From Shewanella gaetbuli (GTDB lineage Bacteria > Pseudomonadota > Gammaproteobacteria > Enterobacterales > Shewanellaceae): a stretch of 64,000 nt of DNA. The stretch covers positions 62,001 to 126,000 of the forward strand of contig NZ_JAKIKP010000001.1 of NCBI RefSeq assembly GCF_023284065.1, read 5' to 3'. The translations under genes were made by a program, and so were the position numbers. This document shows, one piece after another, positions 1-9,324 of this stretch. Under the pieces are notes generated by a model that saw only the letters and a program-made list of their open reading frames with translations, made no database searches and was not told where the DNA came from. Numbering within the stretch: the first letter of the stretch is position 1; every line of letters begins with the position of its first letter.

Positions 1-424
1 GATACACTTGAGTCACCCAGTTTTCAGGGGTGTCTTTACCAATTTGACCAATACCTATGGGTAAAACTTCAACAGTTTTTTTCCCTTTAGGGTAATAATA
101 TAAACGCATTTCAGCCACGTTAATGACAATACCTTCTTGTTTGGTATCAGGCAAAATGAGCTGATGTGGAATCACTAAAGTGCTTCCGGCTTTGGGTAAA
201 AAAGGGTCTACACCGGGGTTAGCTTCTAATAAATTTGTTAAGCCTAATTGAAATTGCGCGGCAATTTCCTCAAGGGTCAACTTGCCTTCGGGGACGACAT
301 AATATTGGTTTTCACCGACTAAGCGACTGCCTTTCTCAGGTAAGCGGTATTCTAATGCGTAGCTATTTAAACTTATTACCGCTGCTGTTACTGCAAAAAC
401 GACTGATTTTACAACGTTTAACAT
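1..424 (-). CDS. L,D-transpeptidase (ErfK/YbiS/YcfS/YnhG-like), C-terminal part missing
   Basis: Partial gene: the ATG is at 424 on the minus strand and the frame runs off the left edge, leaving about 141 residues. A signal peptide ([18 protein letters not shown], ending near SYALEY) is followed by a LysM-like segment (residues about 40-85, [23 protein letters not shown]) and the start of the YkuD fold ([17 protein letters not shown], then [17 protein letters not shown]). This order, LysM then YkuD, is typical of periplasmic L,D-transpeptidases that crosslink peptidoglycan or attach Braun-type lipoprotein. The catalytic Cys/His region would lie outside the window, so activity cannot be judged. 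AGGAAC lies about 12 bases ahead of the ATG. Confidence 0.85.
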   Translation of the reverse strand, partial: MLNVVKSVVFAVTAAVISLNSYALEYRLPEKGSRLVGENQYYVVPEGKLTLEEIAAQFQLGLTNLLEANPGVDPFLPKAGSTLVIPHQLILPDTKQEGIVINVAEMRLYYYPKGKKTVEVLPIGIGQIGKDTPENWVTQVY

Positions 425-609
425 AATGCTGAGAGGTTCCTATCTATAAAAGAATTTCTGCTAAAAATGAACACCATTTAATCGGCGCATCGTTACTTAT
501 TCCGCTTAAAATATCAACTCATTTCTCGATTAAAATGGTTAAGTTAAAAATATTTAATTGTGGCTGTCGAGCCACTCTAACGACAAGCCTCTGCACAACA
601 AATTAGTGG

Positions 610-1536
610 TTATTGATATAAGGATGGATCATCTTTATTAGGACGTGTTTTAAATCGTCGGTGAAGCCACATGTATTGTGAACGGTTTTTATTGATAATG
701 TTTTCGACAATACCGTTACCTCTAACCGCATCGTCATATTCGTTTTCTCCAGGGAAGTTATCTAACGACGGCATAATTTCAATTTTATAGCCTTTGTCAT
801 CAGCGCTGCGCTCGACAAAAAAAGGATGCACATTGGCTTTTCCTAGTTTGGCTAAAGATGTTGCACCGGTAATGGTTGCGGCATCTGGGACAGCAAAAAA
901 TGGAATAAACACCGCACTCGAGCGACCAAAGTCTTGATCAGCGGTATACCAAATAACATCAGGGGTTCGTAAACTACGGATCATTTGTCGAATATCACGC
1001 TTGGGGACTAAGCCTTTATTTGAGCGTAAACGACCTTTGACCTGTAAGTATTCCATTACTGGATTATTATGTGGGCGATAGACTCCTATTCCTGGTTCAA
1101 ATTGACCAAATATTCTTGCCCCCATTTCTAAAGGAAGGCAGTGAACAGCAAATAAAATCACCCCTTTACCATTATCAAGGCTGTCTCTGATATGTTGTTG
1201 ACCCTCAATACTCATATGCTGTTGCACTTTGGCATCTGACCACCACCAAGCATTAATGGTGTCAAATATCGCTTTGCCAGTTTCTTCAAAGTTTTTCACT
1301 AGTAAGGCCTGTTGTTCTTCTTGGGGCATATCAGGAAAACATAAACTAATATTGCGCTTGGCGGTGCGGGTTCGACTACCTGCAATTTTCATTGCTGTGC
1401 GCCCTAGTAATGCGCCTAACTTCATTTGAATATGCATTGGCAGTAATTGAGTTGTACGTATTAAAGCAACACCTATCCATAATAACCAATGTTTAGGATG
1501 TAACAGTTTGGCGGTAAATTCGGCTTTCTCGACCAC
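610..1536 (-). CDS. lpxL: lipid A biosynthesis late acyltransferase, LpxL/HtrB type
   Basis: A 308-residue protein of the LpxL/LpxM family, inner-membrane enzymes that move an acyl chain from acyl-ACP to Kdo2-lipid IVA. The HX4(D/E) catalytic motif is visible as HCLPLE near residue 131, followed by GVYRPHNNPVMEYLQ, RLRSNKG, ADQDFGR and the C-terminal WLHRRFKTRP, all characteristic of LpxL. An N-terminal hydrophobic stretch (HWLLWIGVALIRTTQLLP) fits the membrane anchor. The start is GTG at 1536 with only a weak ribosome site. It is divergent from hldE, a lipopolysaccharide core gene, across about 100 bases, which supports an envelope role. LpxM or another paralogue cannot be fully excluded from sequence alone. 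Confidence 0.9.
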   Translation of the reverse strand: MVEKAEFTAKLLHPKHWLLWIGVALIRTTQLLPMHIQMKLGALLGRTAMKIAGSRTRTAKRNISLCFPDMPQEEQQALLVKNFEETGKAIFDTINAWWWSDAKVQQHMSIEGQQHIRDSLDNGKGVILFAVHCLPLEMGARIFGQFEPGIGVYRPHNNPVMEYLQVKGRLRSNKGLVPKRDIRQMIRSLRTPDVIWYTADQDFGRSSAVFIPFFAVPDAATITGATSLAKLGKANVHPFFVERSADDKGYKIEIMPSLDNFPGENEYDDAVRGNGIVENIINKNRSQYMWLHRRFKTRPNKDDPSLYQ

Positions 1537-1639
1537 AAGTGACCCGTTTTCAACTAAAAATTTTTATTATTCTAACTCATTTTTATCTGAAAATTAGGTA
1601 CAATTAGGCTAATTTTTTGTAATACACAATGGTTGCTGT

Positions 1640-3070
1640 ATGAAGGTTTCTCTTCCCGCTTTTGAAAATGCTCAAGTTTTAATACTTGGTGATGTGATGC
1701 TAGACCGTTACTGGGTTGGCCCTACAGGACGAATCTCTCCTGAAGCACCTGTGCCTGTCGTTAAAATTAATCAAATTGAAGACCGCCCGGGGGGCGCGGC
1801 TAACGTGGCGTTAAATGTGGCGACATTAGGTGGACACGTCAAATTAGCAGGGTTGGTGGGGCAAGATGAAACTGCAGATGCGTTGACTTTAGGTGTAAGA
1901 ACCTTGGGAATTGACCCTCAATGGTTAACCGTTGAAGATAAACCGACTATTACTAAATTAAGAGTGCTTTCGCGTAATCAGCAGTTAATTCGCTTAGATT
2001 TTGAAGAGCCATTTGCACCGAGTGATAGTGAGCGCTTATTTGCTCATGCAGAAAGCCTATTGGAAGGTGTTGACGTGGTCGTGTTATCTGATTATGCCAA
2101 AGGCGCTATTGATAAGCCGGCTGAGTTTATCGCCAAAGCTAAAGCCAAAGGTGTGAAAGTATTAGTTGATCCTAAAGGCACTGATTTTGGCCGTTATCAA
2201 GGCGCTTCTTTAATAACGCCTAATATGAGTGAGTTTGAAGCGGTAGTGGGTCCGGTAAGTGATGAAGCCGATTTAATCGCCAAAGCACAACATTTACTTA
2301 AGGTGCATCAAATTGATGCTATTTTGGTGACTCGTTCAGAAAAAGGTATGACATTAATTACTGAAGGTGAACCTGAGTTACATATTCCGACGGTTGCTCG
2401 AGAAGTCCATGATGTCACAGGTGCAGGTGATACGGTTATTTCAGCGTTAGCAACCTCAATTGCGGCGGGTGCAACCTTACCTCAAGCGTGTGCAATAGCC
2501 AATACGGCAGCTGGTGTTGTGGTGGGTAAATTAGGTACCTCAACCGTTAATCGTATTGAGCTTATCAATGCTTTTGACATGAGCCATGGTGAGTCTGGTT
2601 ATGGTGTGATGAGTGAAGACCAATTAGCGTATGCCATGGAAAATGCTCGCTTACGTGGTGAGAAAATTGTCATGACTAATGGCTGTTTTGATATATTACA
2701 TGCAGGACATGTCAGCTATTTACAGCAGGCACGTGCGTTAGGTGACAGATTAATTGTTGCAGTGAATGATGATGCCTCGGTTAAGCGCTTAAAAGGAGAA
2801 GGCCGTCCGGTTAATCCCGTTGATCGTCGTATGACCGTTTTAGCAGGTCTTGCCTCTGTTGATTGGGTTGTACCATTTACTGAAGACACACCGCAACGCA
2901 TAATTAGCCGATTATTACCCGATTCATTGGTAAAAGGTGGCGACTACAAAGTTGAAGAGATTGCCGGTGGCGCTGAAGTGATCGCCAATGGGGGTAAAGT
3001 GGAAGTATTAGGTTTTGAAGACGGTGTATCAACGACCGCCATTATTCAAAACATTATGGCAAATAAGTAA
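1640..3070 (+). CDS. hldE: bifunctional D-glycero-beta-D-manno-heptose-7-phosphate kinase / heptose-1-phosphate adenylyltransferase
   Basis: Cytosolic 476-residue enzyme that makes ADP-heptose for the lipopolysaccharide inner core. Residues about 1-320 form a PfkB/ribokinase domain, with the N-terminal [11 protein letters not shown], the [11 protein letters not shown] motif and the catalytic DVTGAGDTV. Residues about 345-476 form a nucleotidyltransferase domain with [19 protein letters not shown] (the HxGH nucleotide-binding motif). The length equals the usual HldE length, and both domains look intact. It is divergent from lpxL and is followed after 61 bases by an exported HExxH protein that may be cotranscribed. 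Confidence 0.97.
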   Translation: MKVSLPAFENAQVLILGDVMLDRYWVGPTGRISPEAPVPVVKINQIEDRPGGAANVALNVATLGGHVKLAGLVGQDETADALTLGVRTLGIDPQWLTVEDKPTITKLRVLSRNQQLIRLDFEEPFAPSDSERLFAHAESLLEGVDVVVLSDYAKGAIDKPAEFIAKAKAKGVKVLVDPKGTDFGRYQGASLITPNMSEFEAVVGPVSDEADLIAKAQHLLKVHQIDAILVTRSEKGMTLITEGEPELHIPTVAREVHDVTGAGDTVISALATSIAAGATLPQACAIANTAAGVVVGKLGTSTVNRIELINAFDMSHGESGYGVMSEDQLAYAMENARLRGEKIVMTNGCFDILHAGHVSYLQQARALGDRLIVAVNDDASVKRLKGEGRPVNPVDRRMTVLAGLASVDWVVPFTEDTPQRIISRLLPDSLVKGGDYKVEEIAGGAEVIANGGKVEVLGFEDGVSTTAIIQNIMANK

Positions 3071-3131
3071 TTTGTTTAAAGAAGCGCATTTATCCGAGAC
3101 GTTATCTTATAGAACGATAACAGCTCGGTTT

Positions 3132-4010
3132 ATGCGTGGTGTTTTTCTACTCTTTATCTGTTCTATTGTTCCTTCTACATGGGCGACATCGCAGACTGTG
3201 GTATCTGCGCCCACATGGATCAATATTCTAGATAAACAAGCATTAGTGTGTCAGCTTGACACTTTGGCACCATGTTTAGCCCACCTTCCAGTAGACTTTG
3301 CTCAACTAAATGCGCTGCACCCTGACAAAATTAGTCAATCCATTGGAATGAAGTCTGCTATGGTATTGTCGATTAACCATGGGCTGATAGCAGGAATTAT
3401 TGTTGTTCAACCTCATAAAGAAATCCAAATACAAACAGGATCTCTCGGGTTAAAAACCTATTCAATACCTTTAAAAAATCAATCTCAATTAAGCCTGTGG
3501 CACGAAGTAGGCCATCTGTACAATATCGCTTTGCAAGGTGAGATTTTACCTGCTTCATTGTCATCATATCAGCATGAGTGGTTGGCCGATATCTATCTCT
3601 TTTGGCAGCTAGCCCAAGTCGAACAGCTTGAATATGCTTGGCAACAATTACATCGGCGTAATTTAGCGGTTATTCATAACAGTGATAATTTGTCACATTG
3701 GAGTTCACCTCAGCTTAGTAAGGTGCTACACAGTGATGAGACTATTCGTTATGCCAGTGAGCATAGCTATAAAGACTTTATTGCTTATATTTATCCTCAA
3801 TTACCTAATTATTCTGCTAGAGATCTTGCCGAGTATTCTAGTCTCATCCAACGTACTTTTGGTGCAGGAGTTGTGCAACCATTACCCAATTACATTTTTT
3901 GGCGTCAACCCAGTTTATCAAATGTGATAGCGCCTACCTTACATAAGTTGATGGGCGCCAAAGCTGCTCAAGTTTGGCTTAGCCAGCATTTAGGAGCGGG
4001 CACGACATAA
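3132..4010 (+). CDS. exported protein with HExxH...ExxAD metallopeptidase-like motif
   Basis: A 292-residue protein of no family I can name. The open frame extends upstream into hldE, but the ATG at 3132 begins a clear signal peptide (MRGVFLLFICSIVPSTWATS), so I take that start. WHEVGH (H124, E125, H128) followed by EWLAD (E149, D153) is the layout of gluzincin zinc peptidases, in which the third ligand is a Glu about 20 or more residues after HExxH. Two cysteines (near 40 and 48) could form a disulfide in the periplasm. The rest is not recognisable. A periplasmic zinc peptidase acting in the envelope is an inference from these motifs and from the position behind hldE; no substrate can be suggested. 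Confidence 0.75.
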   Translation: MRGVFLLFICSIVPSTWATSQTVVSAPTWINILDKQALVCQLDTLAPCLAHLPVDFAQLNALHPDKISQSIGMKSAMVLSINHGLIAGIIVVQPHKEIQIQTGSLGLKTYSIPLKNQSQLSLWHEVGHLYNIALQGEILPASLSSYQHEWLADIYLFWQLAQVEQLEYAWQQLHRRNLAVIHNSDNLSHWSSPQLSKVLHSDETIRYASEHSYKDFIAYIYPQLPNYSARDLAEYSSLIQRTFGAGVVQPLPNYIFWRQPSLSNVIAPTLHKLMGAKAAQVWLSQHLGAGTT

Positions 4011-4221
4011 TAAGTTTGTTTGTTGAATCTTTAATATTGATATTAAATACGTTTATGAAAAATAAGGGTAAAATTCCGCTTTAGGTTATTATTGTTCTGA
4101 AATATCCCGATACACAGGATAATATACGGTTAAAAATGTTGTTTTTTAGCTAATTATTAGCGGAATTTTCTGTTGCTGTCTGGTAAGCTCTTGCGCAAAA
4201 ATATTACAGAGTAAGAGTTTT

Positions 4222-4704
4222 ATGGCCAAGCGTTCACGAGTAGAGACTGAGCAAACAATTAATCACATCTTAGACGAAGCCCTTAAACAAATCCTCAGCA
4301 TAGGTTTTGAGGCTATGTCGTACACAACCTTATCTAATGCGACCGGAATTAGCAGAACGGGAATTAGTCATCATTTTCCCAAAAAAACCGAATTTTTAGT
4401 GCGCCTTGATCATCGTATAGGGCAGTTTTTTGTCGCAGCATTAGATTTTTCTTCAATTGAGCGATTAGAAATATCTTGGAAAAAAGCATTAGAATTAGCA
4501 GAAAACCGTGCGGTATTGAGATTGTTTTTTAGACTTTGCGGCACCAAAAGTGAGAGTGTTACTTATTTTACTGCAGTGAAAACCGCTCAAGAAACTGCGT
4601 TAAGCCAATTAGGTTCTGAGGGGGAATGTTGTATTAAGCAATTAATTGGTGACAGTGCGCTGCTATTACTCGAAAACACATCATATACCGCTGAAGCGGC
4701 ATAA
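4222..4704 (+). CDS. TetR-like transcriptional regulator
   Basis: A 160-residue protein with an N-terminal helix-turn-helix of TetR type: residues about 10-60 carry INHILDEALKQILSIGFEAMS, then TTLSNATGISRTGISHHFPKKTEFL, matching the TetR pattern of a recognition helix followed by HHFPKK/YHYFxxK. The C-terminal ligand domain is short (about 100 residues, against 130 or more in most TetR proteins) and unlike any I know. It stands alone on the plus strand with 210 bases of upstream DNA, so no target is indicated. GTAAGAG upstream could serve as ribosome site. Confidence 0.8.
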   Translation: MAKRSRVETEQTINHILDEALKQILSIGFEAMSYTTLSNATGISRTGISHHFPKKTEFLVRLDHRIGQFFVAALDFSSIERLEISWKKALELAENRAVLRLFFRLCGTKSESVTYFTAVKTAQETALSQLGSEGECCIKQLIGDSALLLLENTSYTAEAA

Positions 4705-4816
4705 TATGTGCGTCGATTCGGCAAATAACATGCTATAACCTGACCGTCTCAAAGGGCTAGTTGCGGTCAGGTTAATGGTGGATTAATTTTATTGGGTCAT
4801 TAATTTAAAATGACCT

Positions 4817-5203
4817 TTAATTTAAAATGATATAGCCGCGATTAGCCATACAATTACGGACAACTTTTTCTTTTTCGGCTTGATAATTAGCTTCATTATT
4901 TCGACGGTCCTTAGCACCACCGAGTAAGCCAGATACCACACCAACGCCTGCACCAATTTTGGCCCCTTCAGAACCACTTCCTCCACCAATTGCAGAACCA
5001 GCAGCACCCACGGCAGCACCTTTAGCAGCACTGCTTAAGACACCACGAGAATGGTGGTCTTTTTGAACCTGTTGTGACATTTCAATACATTGATGCTCAT
5101 CATAAATAAAGTCTTTGTCATCTACACCCGTTTTGTCATAAATGATATTGGCGTTGGCTGAGAATACGCAAAATGCCAATGCAGTTAAAATGAGTTTTTT
5201 CAT
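4817..5203 (-). CDS. exported glycine-zipper protein
   Basis: A 128-residue protein with a signal peptide (MKKLILTALAFCVFSANAN) and a central glycine-zipper segment (AAKGAAVGAAGSAIGGGSG followed by GAKIGAGVGVVSGLLGG, residues about 60-98). Such GxxxG-rich segments pack or insert into membranes and occur in small envelope proteins such as SlyB-like and YMGG families. Two cysteines flank the zipper (CIEM near 38, NCMANRGY near the end). No specific function is known to me. The gene is isolated between the TetR-like gene (convergent) and the DUF3581 gene. Confidence 0.7.
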   Translation of the reverse strand: MKKLILTALAFCVFSANANIIYDKTGVDDKDFIYDEHQCIEMSQQVQKDHHSRGVLSSAAKGAAVGAAGSAIGGGSGSEGAKIGAGVGVVSGLLGGAKDRRNNEANYQAEKEKVVRNCMANRGYIILN

Positions 5204-5401
5204 TGAGGCCTCAGATAATAGATACTGAATAATGCGTTGATCCTATCACATACAAAATGTATGTATGGAATAATGCTTTTCTGAGTTGGAATAGTGAGAT
5301 TCAAATCATGGAATACAGTTAAAGGAGCAAGGAGGTTTCTCAATACAATGCCACATTGGTTTATGTCGCATTGTATTAAAAGGTGTAAATTTTACAGAAA
5401 G

Positions 5402-6103
5402 TTAAAGCGTCTCTTTTCTTGATTCATAATATTGGCACATTTGCTGGGCTTTATCCTCTTGGTATTCACGTAATCCACTTAGCACCAATGTTTTAGTGCC
5501 ACTACCAATGATGCGGTCATGAGTACGTAATTCAAAGGTCAGGGTCACATCCCCTCTTTTACCGTTAATGTCCATATGCTGATGCGTTAAATGCAAGTCA
5601 ATATTGTCGAAGTCAAAATCATGCAAGTTAAATGACATACTTTCATAAATGACCAGTGGTCTATCTGGATTAATCATCACGTTATATTCTTTCATCATTG
5701 GAATAAGGACATGAATAAAGTTCAGCCCAGAAAAAGCCACATAGCTTTTAATAAAGGCGGCTGTTTGGACATCACACTGGCAAATGTCACCGTCGCGTTC
5801 TACATGTAGATACTGCTTTTCATTAACGTCAGCAATAGTGAATTGATTGTGACTTTCCGCGGGTAATGTTAACTCAATGCCATCACCTACCATACCAGCA
5901 AACTTAAAGGACATGCTTTGGCTTAAGCCGTACTCGGTAAGAACTAAAGCAAACAATAAGTCACCCGGTACACAAAAACGTTTGGCACCCACATCATGTA
6001 TTGGATTGAAGTCTTCTGCGACACGTTTAGCAAAGTCACTTGCCTGCTGAGCAGAGATAAACACACTTTGATTTTGTTTGTTGTAATAAGGTGATAAAAA
6101 CAT
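5402..6103 (-). CDS. DUF3581 family protein, hot-dog-fold-like
   Basis: A 233-residue cytosolic protein matching the DUF3581 family of marine gammaproteobacteria as I remember it. The stretch AKRVAEDFNPIHDVGAKRFCVPGDLLFALVL (read in two halves, AKRVAEDFNPIHD and KRFCVPGDLLFAL) strongly resembles the D-x-N-P-x-H hydratase motif and following helix of MaoC-like hot-dog proteins. An acyl-thioester or lipid-related role is therefore plausible but unproven. I chose the ATG at 6103 over a TTG four codons upstream, because an AGAAG ribosome site fits the ATG better. It is divergent from the TonB receptor gene and shares no operon. Confidence 0.75.
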   Translation of the reverse strand: MFLSPYYNKQNQSVFISAQQASDFAKRVAEDFNPIHDVGAKRFCVPGDLLFALVLTEYGLSQSMSFKFAGMVGDGIELTLPAESHNQFTIADVNEKQYLHVERDGDICQCDVQTAAFIKSYVAFSGLNFIHVLIPMMKEYNVMINPDRPLVIYESMSFNLHDFDFDNIDLHLTHQHMDINGKRGDVTLTFELRTHDRIIGSGTKTLVLSGLREYQEDKAQQMCQYYESRKETL

Positions 6104-6355
6104 GATGGTTAGCAACTTCTATTAAGGGTTAAATTTTCCCCTGCAGTGTACTGTATATTTCATAAAATACTCACCCGATGACTTAACTTTACGTTCAATT
6201 GTTAACACTTTGCTGACGTGTTAGTTGGCTTTTATTGTGACACCGATCACGACAGCTTATTAAGATTGCAGCTTTTTTGGATGGTATGTGAATTTTTTGC
6301 GTTTTTAAGGTTGCAATTTTTGTTGATTTGATTAAATATGCACACAATTGTAACA

Positions 6356-6380
6356 GCAAATAAGAATCGTTTTTATTTGC
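6356..6380. promoter_or_regulatory. Fur-box-like palindrome upstream of TonB receptor
   Basis: The 25 bases form an almost complete inverted repeat, with arms GCAAATAA at 6356-6363 and TTATTTGC at 6373-6380 around GAATCGTTT. The centre AATAAGAATCGTTTTTATT is close to the gammaproteobacterial Fur box. It ends 31 bases before the start of the receptor gene, a good place for iron repression. Seen directly: the palindrome. Inferred: the regulator. Confidence 0.7.
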
Positions 6381-6411
6381 GTTTGTTTTATATCTGTGTC
6401 GGGAGATCACA

Positions 6412-8610
6412 ATGAGTCAATCAAACACCTTACGTTTGAGTGTTTTAGCAAGTGCATTAATCATGAGCATGGGAGCCACTGCCGCTGAAAATGTAGCGCC
6501 AGATACGGAAAGCTCAGCGACTATTGAGCAAATTACAATTTTTGGTAGCCGTAACCCAATAAACACAGTACCAGGAAGTGCTCATGTCATTTCAGCGACT
6601 GAAATTGAGACATTCAAATATACCGATATCATGCGTACATTAGCTTCAATACCAGGTGTTTATATTCAAGAAGAAGATGGTTACGGCTTACGTCCCAATC
6701 TAGGTATGCGTGGCACGGGTCAAAACCGTTCTGAAAAAATCACCATTATGGAAGATGGCGTTTTAGCGGCTCCAGCACCGTATGCGTCACCTGCAGCGTA
6801 TTATTTCCCTACGTCTGGACGTATGCAAAGTGTTGAAATATTAAAAGGCAGCTCAACTGTTAAGTATGGCCCACGTACCACTGGTGGCGTGGTGAATATG
6901 GTATCACGTGAAATTCCAGATGCGGACTTAGCCGGTAAAGTTGATTTATCAGCTGGTCAAGATGGTTTTGCCAAATTGCACGCTTATGCTGGTGGACAGG
7001 GCGAACGCATTGGAGCCGTTGCTGAAGTGTATCGTTATCAAGCAGATGGTTTCCGCGATATTAATGGCGTTGGTGGTAATACTGGTTTTGTTAAAAACGA
7101 TGCATTAGCAAAAGTCAGCTTTAAAACCGATGAGTCAGCTAAGTATCAGCAAGTTGTTGAATTAAAGTTGAAGTATGCTGATGAAGTGTCAAATGAAACT
7201 TATATGGGCCTGACTGACGAAGACTTTAACGCTACACCATTTATGCGTTACTCAGCGTCTCAAAAAGATCAAATGACCACTGAGCATAAACAAATTCAGT
7301 TAAACCATGTGATTGAATTTAATGATGATTTAGTATTGAGCACCACCGGATATTATAATCATTTTCACCGTAACTGGTATAAAGCTTATAACGTTGACGG
7401 TAGTAGCTTAAGTAGTGGTGGCATTCAAACCGCAGCAGATTTTGACAAAGGTTTAATTACTGATGCGATTGAAGTGGGTGTGAAAGCCAACAACCGTGAC
7501 TATTTATCACAAGGCATTCAAACTGAGCTTAATTATTATTTAGATAACCACGAGTTAGCTTTTGGTGTTCGTTACCACGAAGACGAAATGGATCGTTACC
7601 AATGGGCTGATAAGTATCAACTTGATGCATCTCAAGTCATGACTCGTACCTCAAGTGGTATTCCTGGAACCGACTCTAACCGTATTGATAGTGCGCAAGC
7701 ATGGGCCTTTTTTGTTCAAGATCGTATTACTTTAGGTGACTTTGCGCTAACTGCGGGTATTCGTTATGAAGACGTGACGACCAATCGTTTAGATTGGGGG
7801 AAAGCAAACCCAGGTCGTGATGGCAACGCTGATAAAGACGTTACCAACAGCTTTGATGCGGTATTACCTTCGTTATCGGCGACTTACCAAATCAATGATG
7901 CATTAATTGTATTAGCGGGTGTTCAAAAAGGTTTCTCTCCAGCGGCACCTGGCAATGCTGATGGTCAAGAAGAAGAGAGCTGGAACTACGAAGCCGGTGT
8001 TCGTTTCAACCAAAATGCATTCACTTCAGAAGCTATTGTATTTTTGGGTGATTACAGCAACATGCACGGTAACTGTACCGCTGCTCAAGGTTGTGATGAT
8101 AACAACATTGGTAACCAATATAATGCAGGTGAAGTTGACGTTAGCGGTTTAGAATTGAGCTTAGGCTACGAGTTTAATCAAACAGGCGACATTAGTGTGC
8201 CTGTTAAATTAGCTTATACCTACACCAGTGCTGAATTTGGTTCAGATTTCTCATCAGACTTTGAAAGCTGGGATGACGTGAAAAAAGGCGATTCATTAAC
8301 GTACCTACCAGATAACCAGTTATATATTTCAGCAGGTGTACAAGCTGAAAGTTGGCAAGTGACGCTAGCAGGTCGCTATACTTCTGAAATGCGTACCAAA
8401 GCCGGCCAAGGTGAGATCCCAGCTGATGAGTTAATTGATGCGAAAACCATTTTTGACTTATCAGCGCGTTACTTCATCAATGATGCATCTGAGCTTTATT
8501 TAAATGTTGATAACTTATTTGATGAAACTTACATGACCACTCGTGTTCACGGTTCAGTGTTCTCAGGTAAGCCTCAGTCGGCAACTTTAGGTTATAGCTA
8601 TAAGTTTTAA
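6412..8610 (+). CDS. TonB-dependent outer-membrane receptor, FecA-like (iron/siderophore)
   Basis: A 732-residue outer-membrane receptor that imports a ligand using TonB energy. Signal peptide at residues 1-25 (ending ATAAEN); TonB-box-like segment EQITIFGSR near 40; plug domain about 50-165 with TVPGSAHVISATEIE, LRPNLGMRGTGQNRSEKI and STVKYGPRTTGGVVNMV; then a 22-strand-type barrel ending in an aromatic residue (YSYKF), as expected for BAM assembly. The NLGMRGTG and EDGV segments resemble FecA (ferric citrate) receptors, so the ligand is probably a ferric chelate. GGGAG lies 7 bases ahead of ATG. The Fur-like palindrome upstream suggests iron repression. No periplasmic or inner-membrane partner is adjacent. 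Confidence 0.92.
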   Translation: MSQSNTLRLSVLASALIMSMGATAAENVAPDTESSATIEQITIFGSRNPINTVPGSAHVISATEIETFKYTDIMRTLASIPGVYIQEEDGYGLRPNLGMRGTGQNRSEKITIMEDGVLAAPAPYASPAAYYFPTSGRMQSVEILKGSSTVKYGPRTTGGVVNMVSREIPDADLAGKVDLSAGQDGFAKLHAYAGGQGERIGAVAEVYRYQADGFRDINGVGGNTGFVKNDALAKVSFKTDESAKYQQVVELKLKYADEVSNETYMGLTDEDFNATPFMRYSASQKDQMTTEHKQIQLNHVIEFNDDLVLSTTGYYNHFHRNWYKAYNVDGSSLSSGGIQTAADFDKGLITDAIEVGVKANNRDYLSQGIQTELNYYLDNHELAFGVRYHEDEMDRYQWADKYQLDASQVMTRTSSGIPGTDSNRIDSAQAWAFFVQDRITLGDFALTAGIRYEDVTTNRLDWGKANPGRDGNADKDVTNSFDAVLPSLSATYQINDALIVLAGVQKGFSPAAPGNADGQEEESWNYEAGVRFNQNAFTSEAIVFLGDYSNMHGNCTAAQGCDDNNIGNQYNAGEVDVSGLELSLGYEFNQTGDISVPVKLAYTYTSAEFGSDFSSDFESWDDVKKGDSLTYLPDNQLYISAGVQAESWQVTLAGRYTSEMRTKAGQGEIPADELIDAKTIFDLSARYFINDASELYLNVDNLFDETYMTTRVHGSVFSGKPQSATLGYSYKF

Positions 8611-8633
8611 GCATTGCTAAAACGATAACTGAG

Positions 8634-8663
8634 AAAAGGGCTAACGTTGGTTAGCCCTTTTTT
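8634..8663 (+). terminator. rho-independent terminator of the TonB receptor gene
   Basis: Stem GGGCTAAC / GTTAGCCC with a four-base loop, preceded by AAAA and followed by six T, 24 bases after the receptor stop codon. Confidence 0.9.
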
Positions 8664-8674
8664 GTGTTTACAGT

Positions 8675-9320
8675 AAAAGCAGATCCTCGATGAAAGATCT
8701 TGAGGATGACAATATAGAAGGCCGTTATTACGAAAAGGGTCGTCATAGTGATAGTGGCGCCGTCATTGCGGTAATGCTTGTTGGCCGCAATCTGCTGTGT
8801 TTTTTACTGTCTAATGTACAGTTCTAAGGCGTTTGAAGCCAAAAAGCAGATCCTCGATGAAAGATCTCGAGGATGACAATATAGAAGGCCGTTATTACGA
8901 AAAGGGTTGTCATAGTGATAATGACACCGTCATTGCGGTAATGCTTGTGGGCCGCAATCTGCTGTGTTTTTTACTGTCTAATGTACAGTTCTAAGGCGTT
9001 TGAAGCCAAAAGCAGATCCTCGATGAAAGATCTCGAGGATGACAATATAGAAGGCCGTTATTACGAAAAGGGTCGTCATAGTGATAGTGGCGCCGTCATA
9101 ACGATAAGGGTCGTCTTAGTGATAATGGCGCCGTCATAACGATAAGGGGCGTCTTAGTAATTTTTGCGCCGTCATAAGGATAAGGGGCGTCATAGTGATA
9201 ATGACACCGTCATTGCGGTAATGCTTGTGGGCCGCAATCTGCTGTGTCTTTAGTGTTTGAAAGCATAGATCTAAGGCGTTTGAAGCCAAAAAGCAGATCC
9301 TCGATGAAACATCTTGAGGG
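8675..9320. repeat. tandem array of a ~167 bp intergenic repeat (3 full copies plus a partial copy)
   Basis: The same block begins with AGCAGATCCTCGATGAAA at 8678, 8845, 9011 and 9292. The spacings are 167, 166 and 281 bases. Each block holds a hairpin around ATCCTC...GAGGAT, the phrase GACAATATAGAAGGCCGTTA, a second inverted repeat ATTGCGG...CCGCAAT, and a tail TCTAAGGCGTTTGAAGCC. The third copy is longer by exactly 114 bases because of an internal 38-base expansion (see separate entry). The last copy is only about 30 bases and runs into the pntB terminator. The array sits between two terminators and carries no plausible gene; a 64-codon frame inside it is accidental. Function unknown. Confidence 0.9.
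9063..9214. repeat. four 38 bp direct repeats nested in the third 167 bp unit
   Basis: Four consecutive units start at 9063, 9101, 9139 and 9177, each of 38 bases with the pattern ACGATAAGGGxCGTCxTAGT followed by a GCGCCGTCATA-type end. The first two differ at few positions; the third and fourth have diverged more. The other 167 bp copies contain one such unit, so this is an internal amplification by three units (3 x 38 = 114 bases, equal to the extra length). Confidence 0.9.
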
Positions 9321-9324
9321 TGAC

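Noticed and set aside
6195..6410. A 71-codon minus-strand frame upstream of the TonB receptor
   Set aside because: Lies over the Fur-like palindrome and promoter, no ribosome site, composition is random-like.
8945..9139. A 64-codon frame within the repeat array
   Set aside because: It is made entirely of repeat units, has no ribosome site, and changes frame between copies.
8675..9320. CRISPR array
   Set aside because: Units are tandem without unique spacers, and no cas genes are present.
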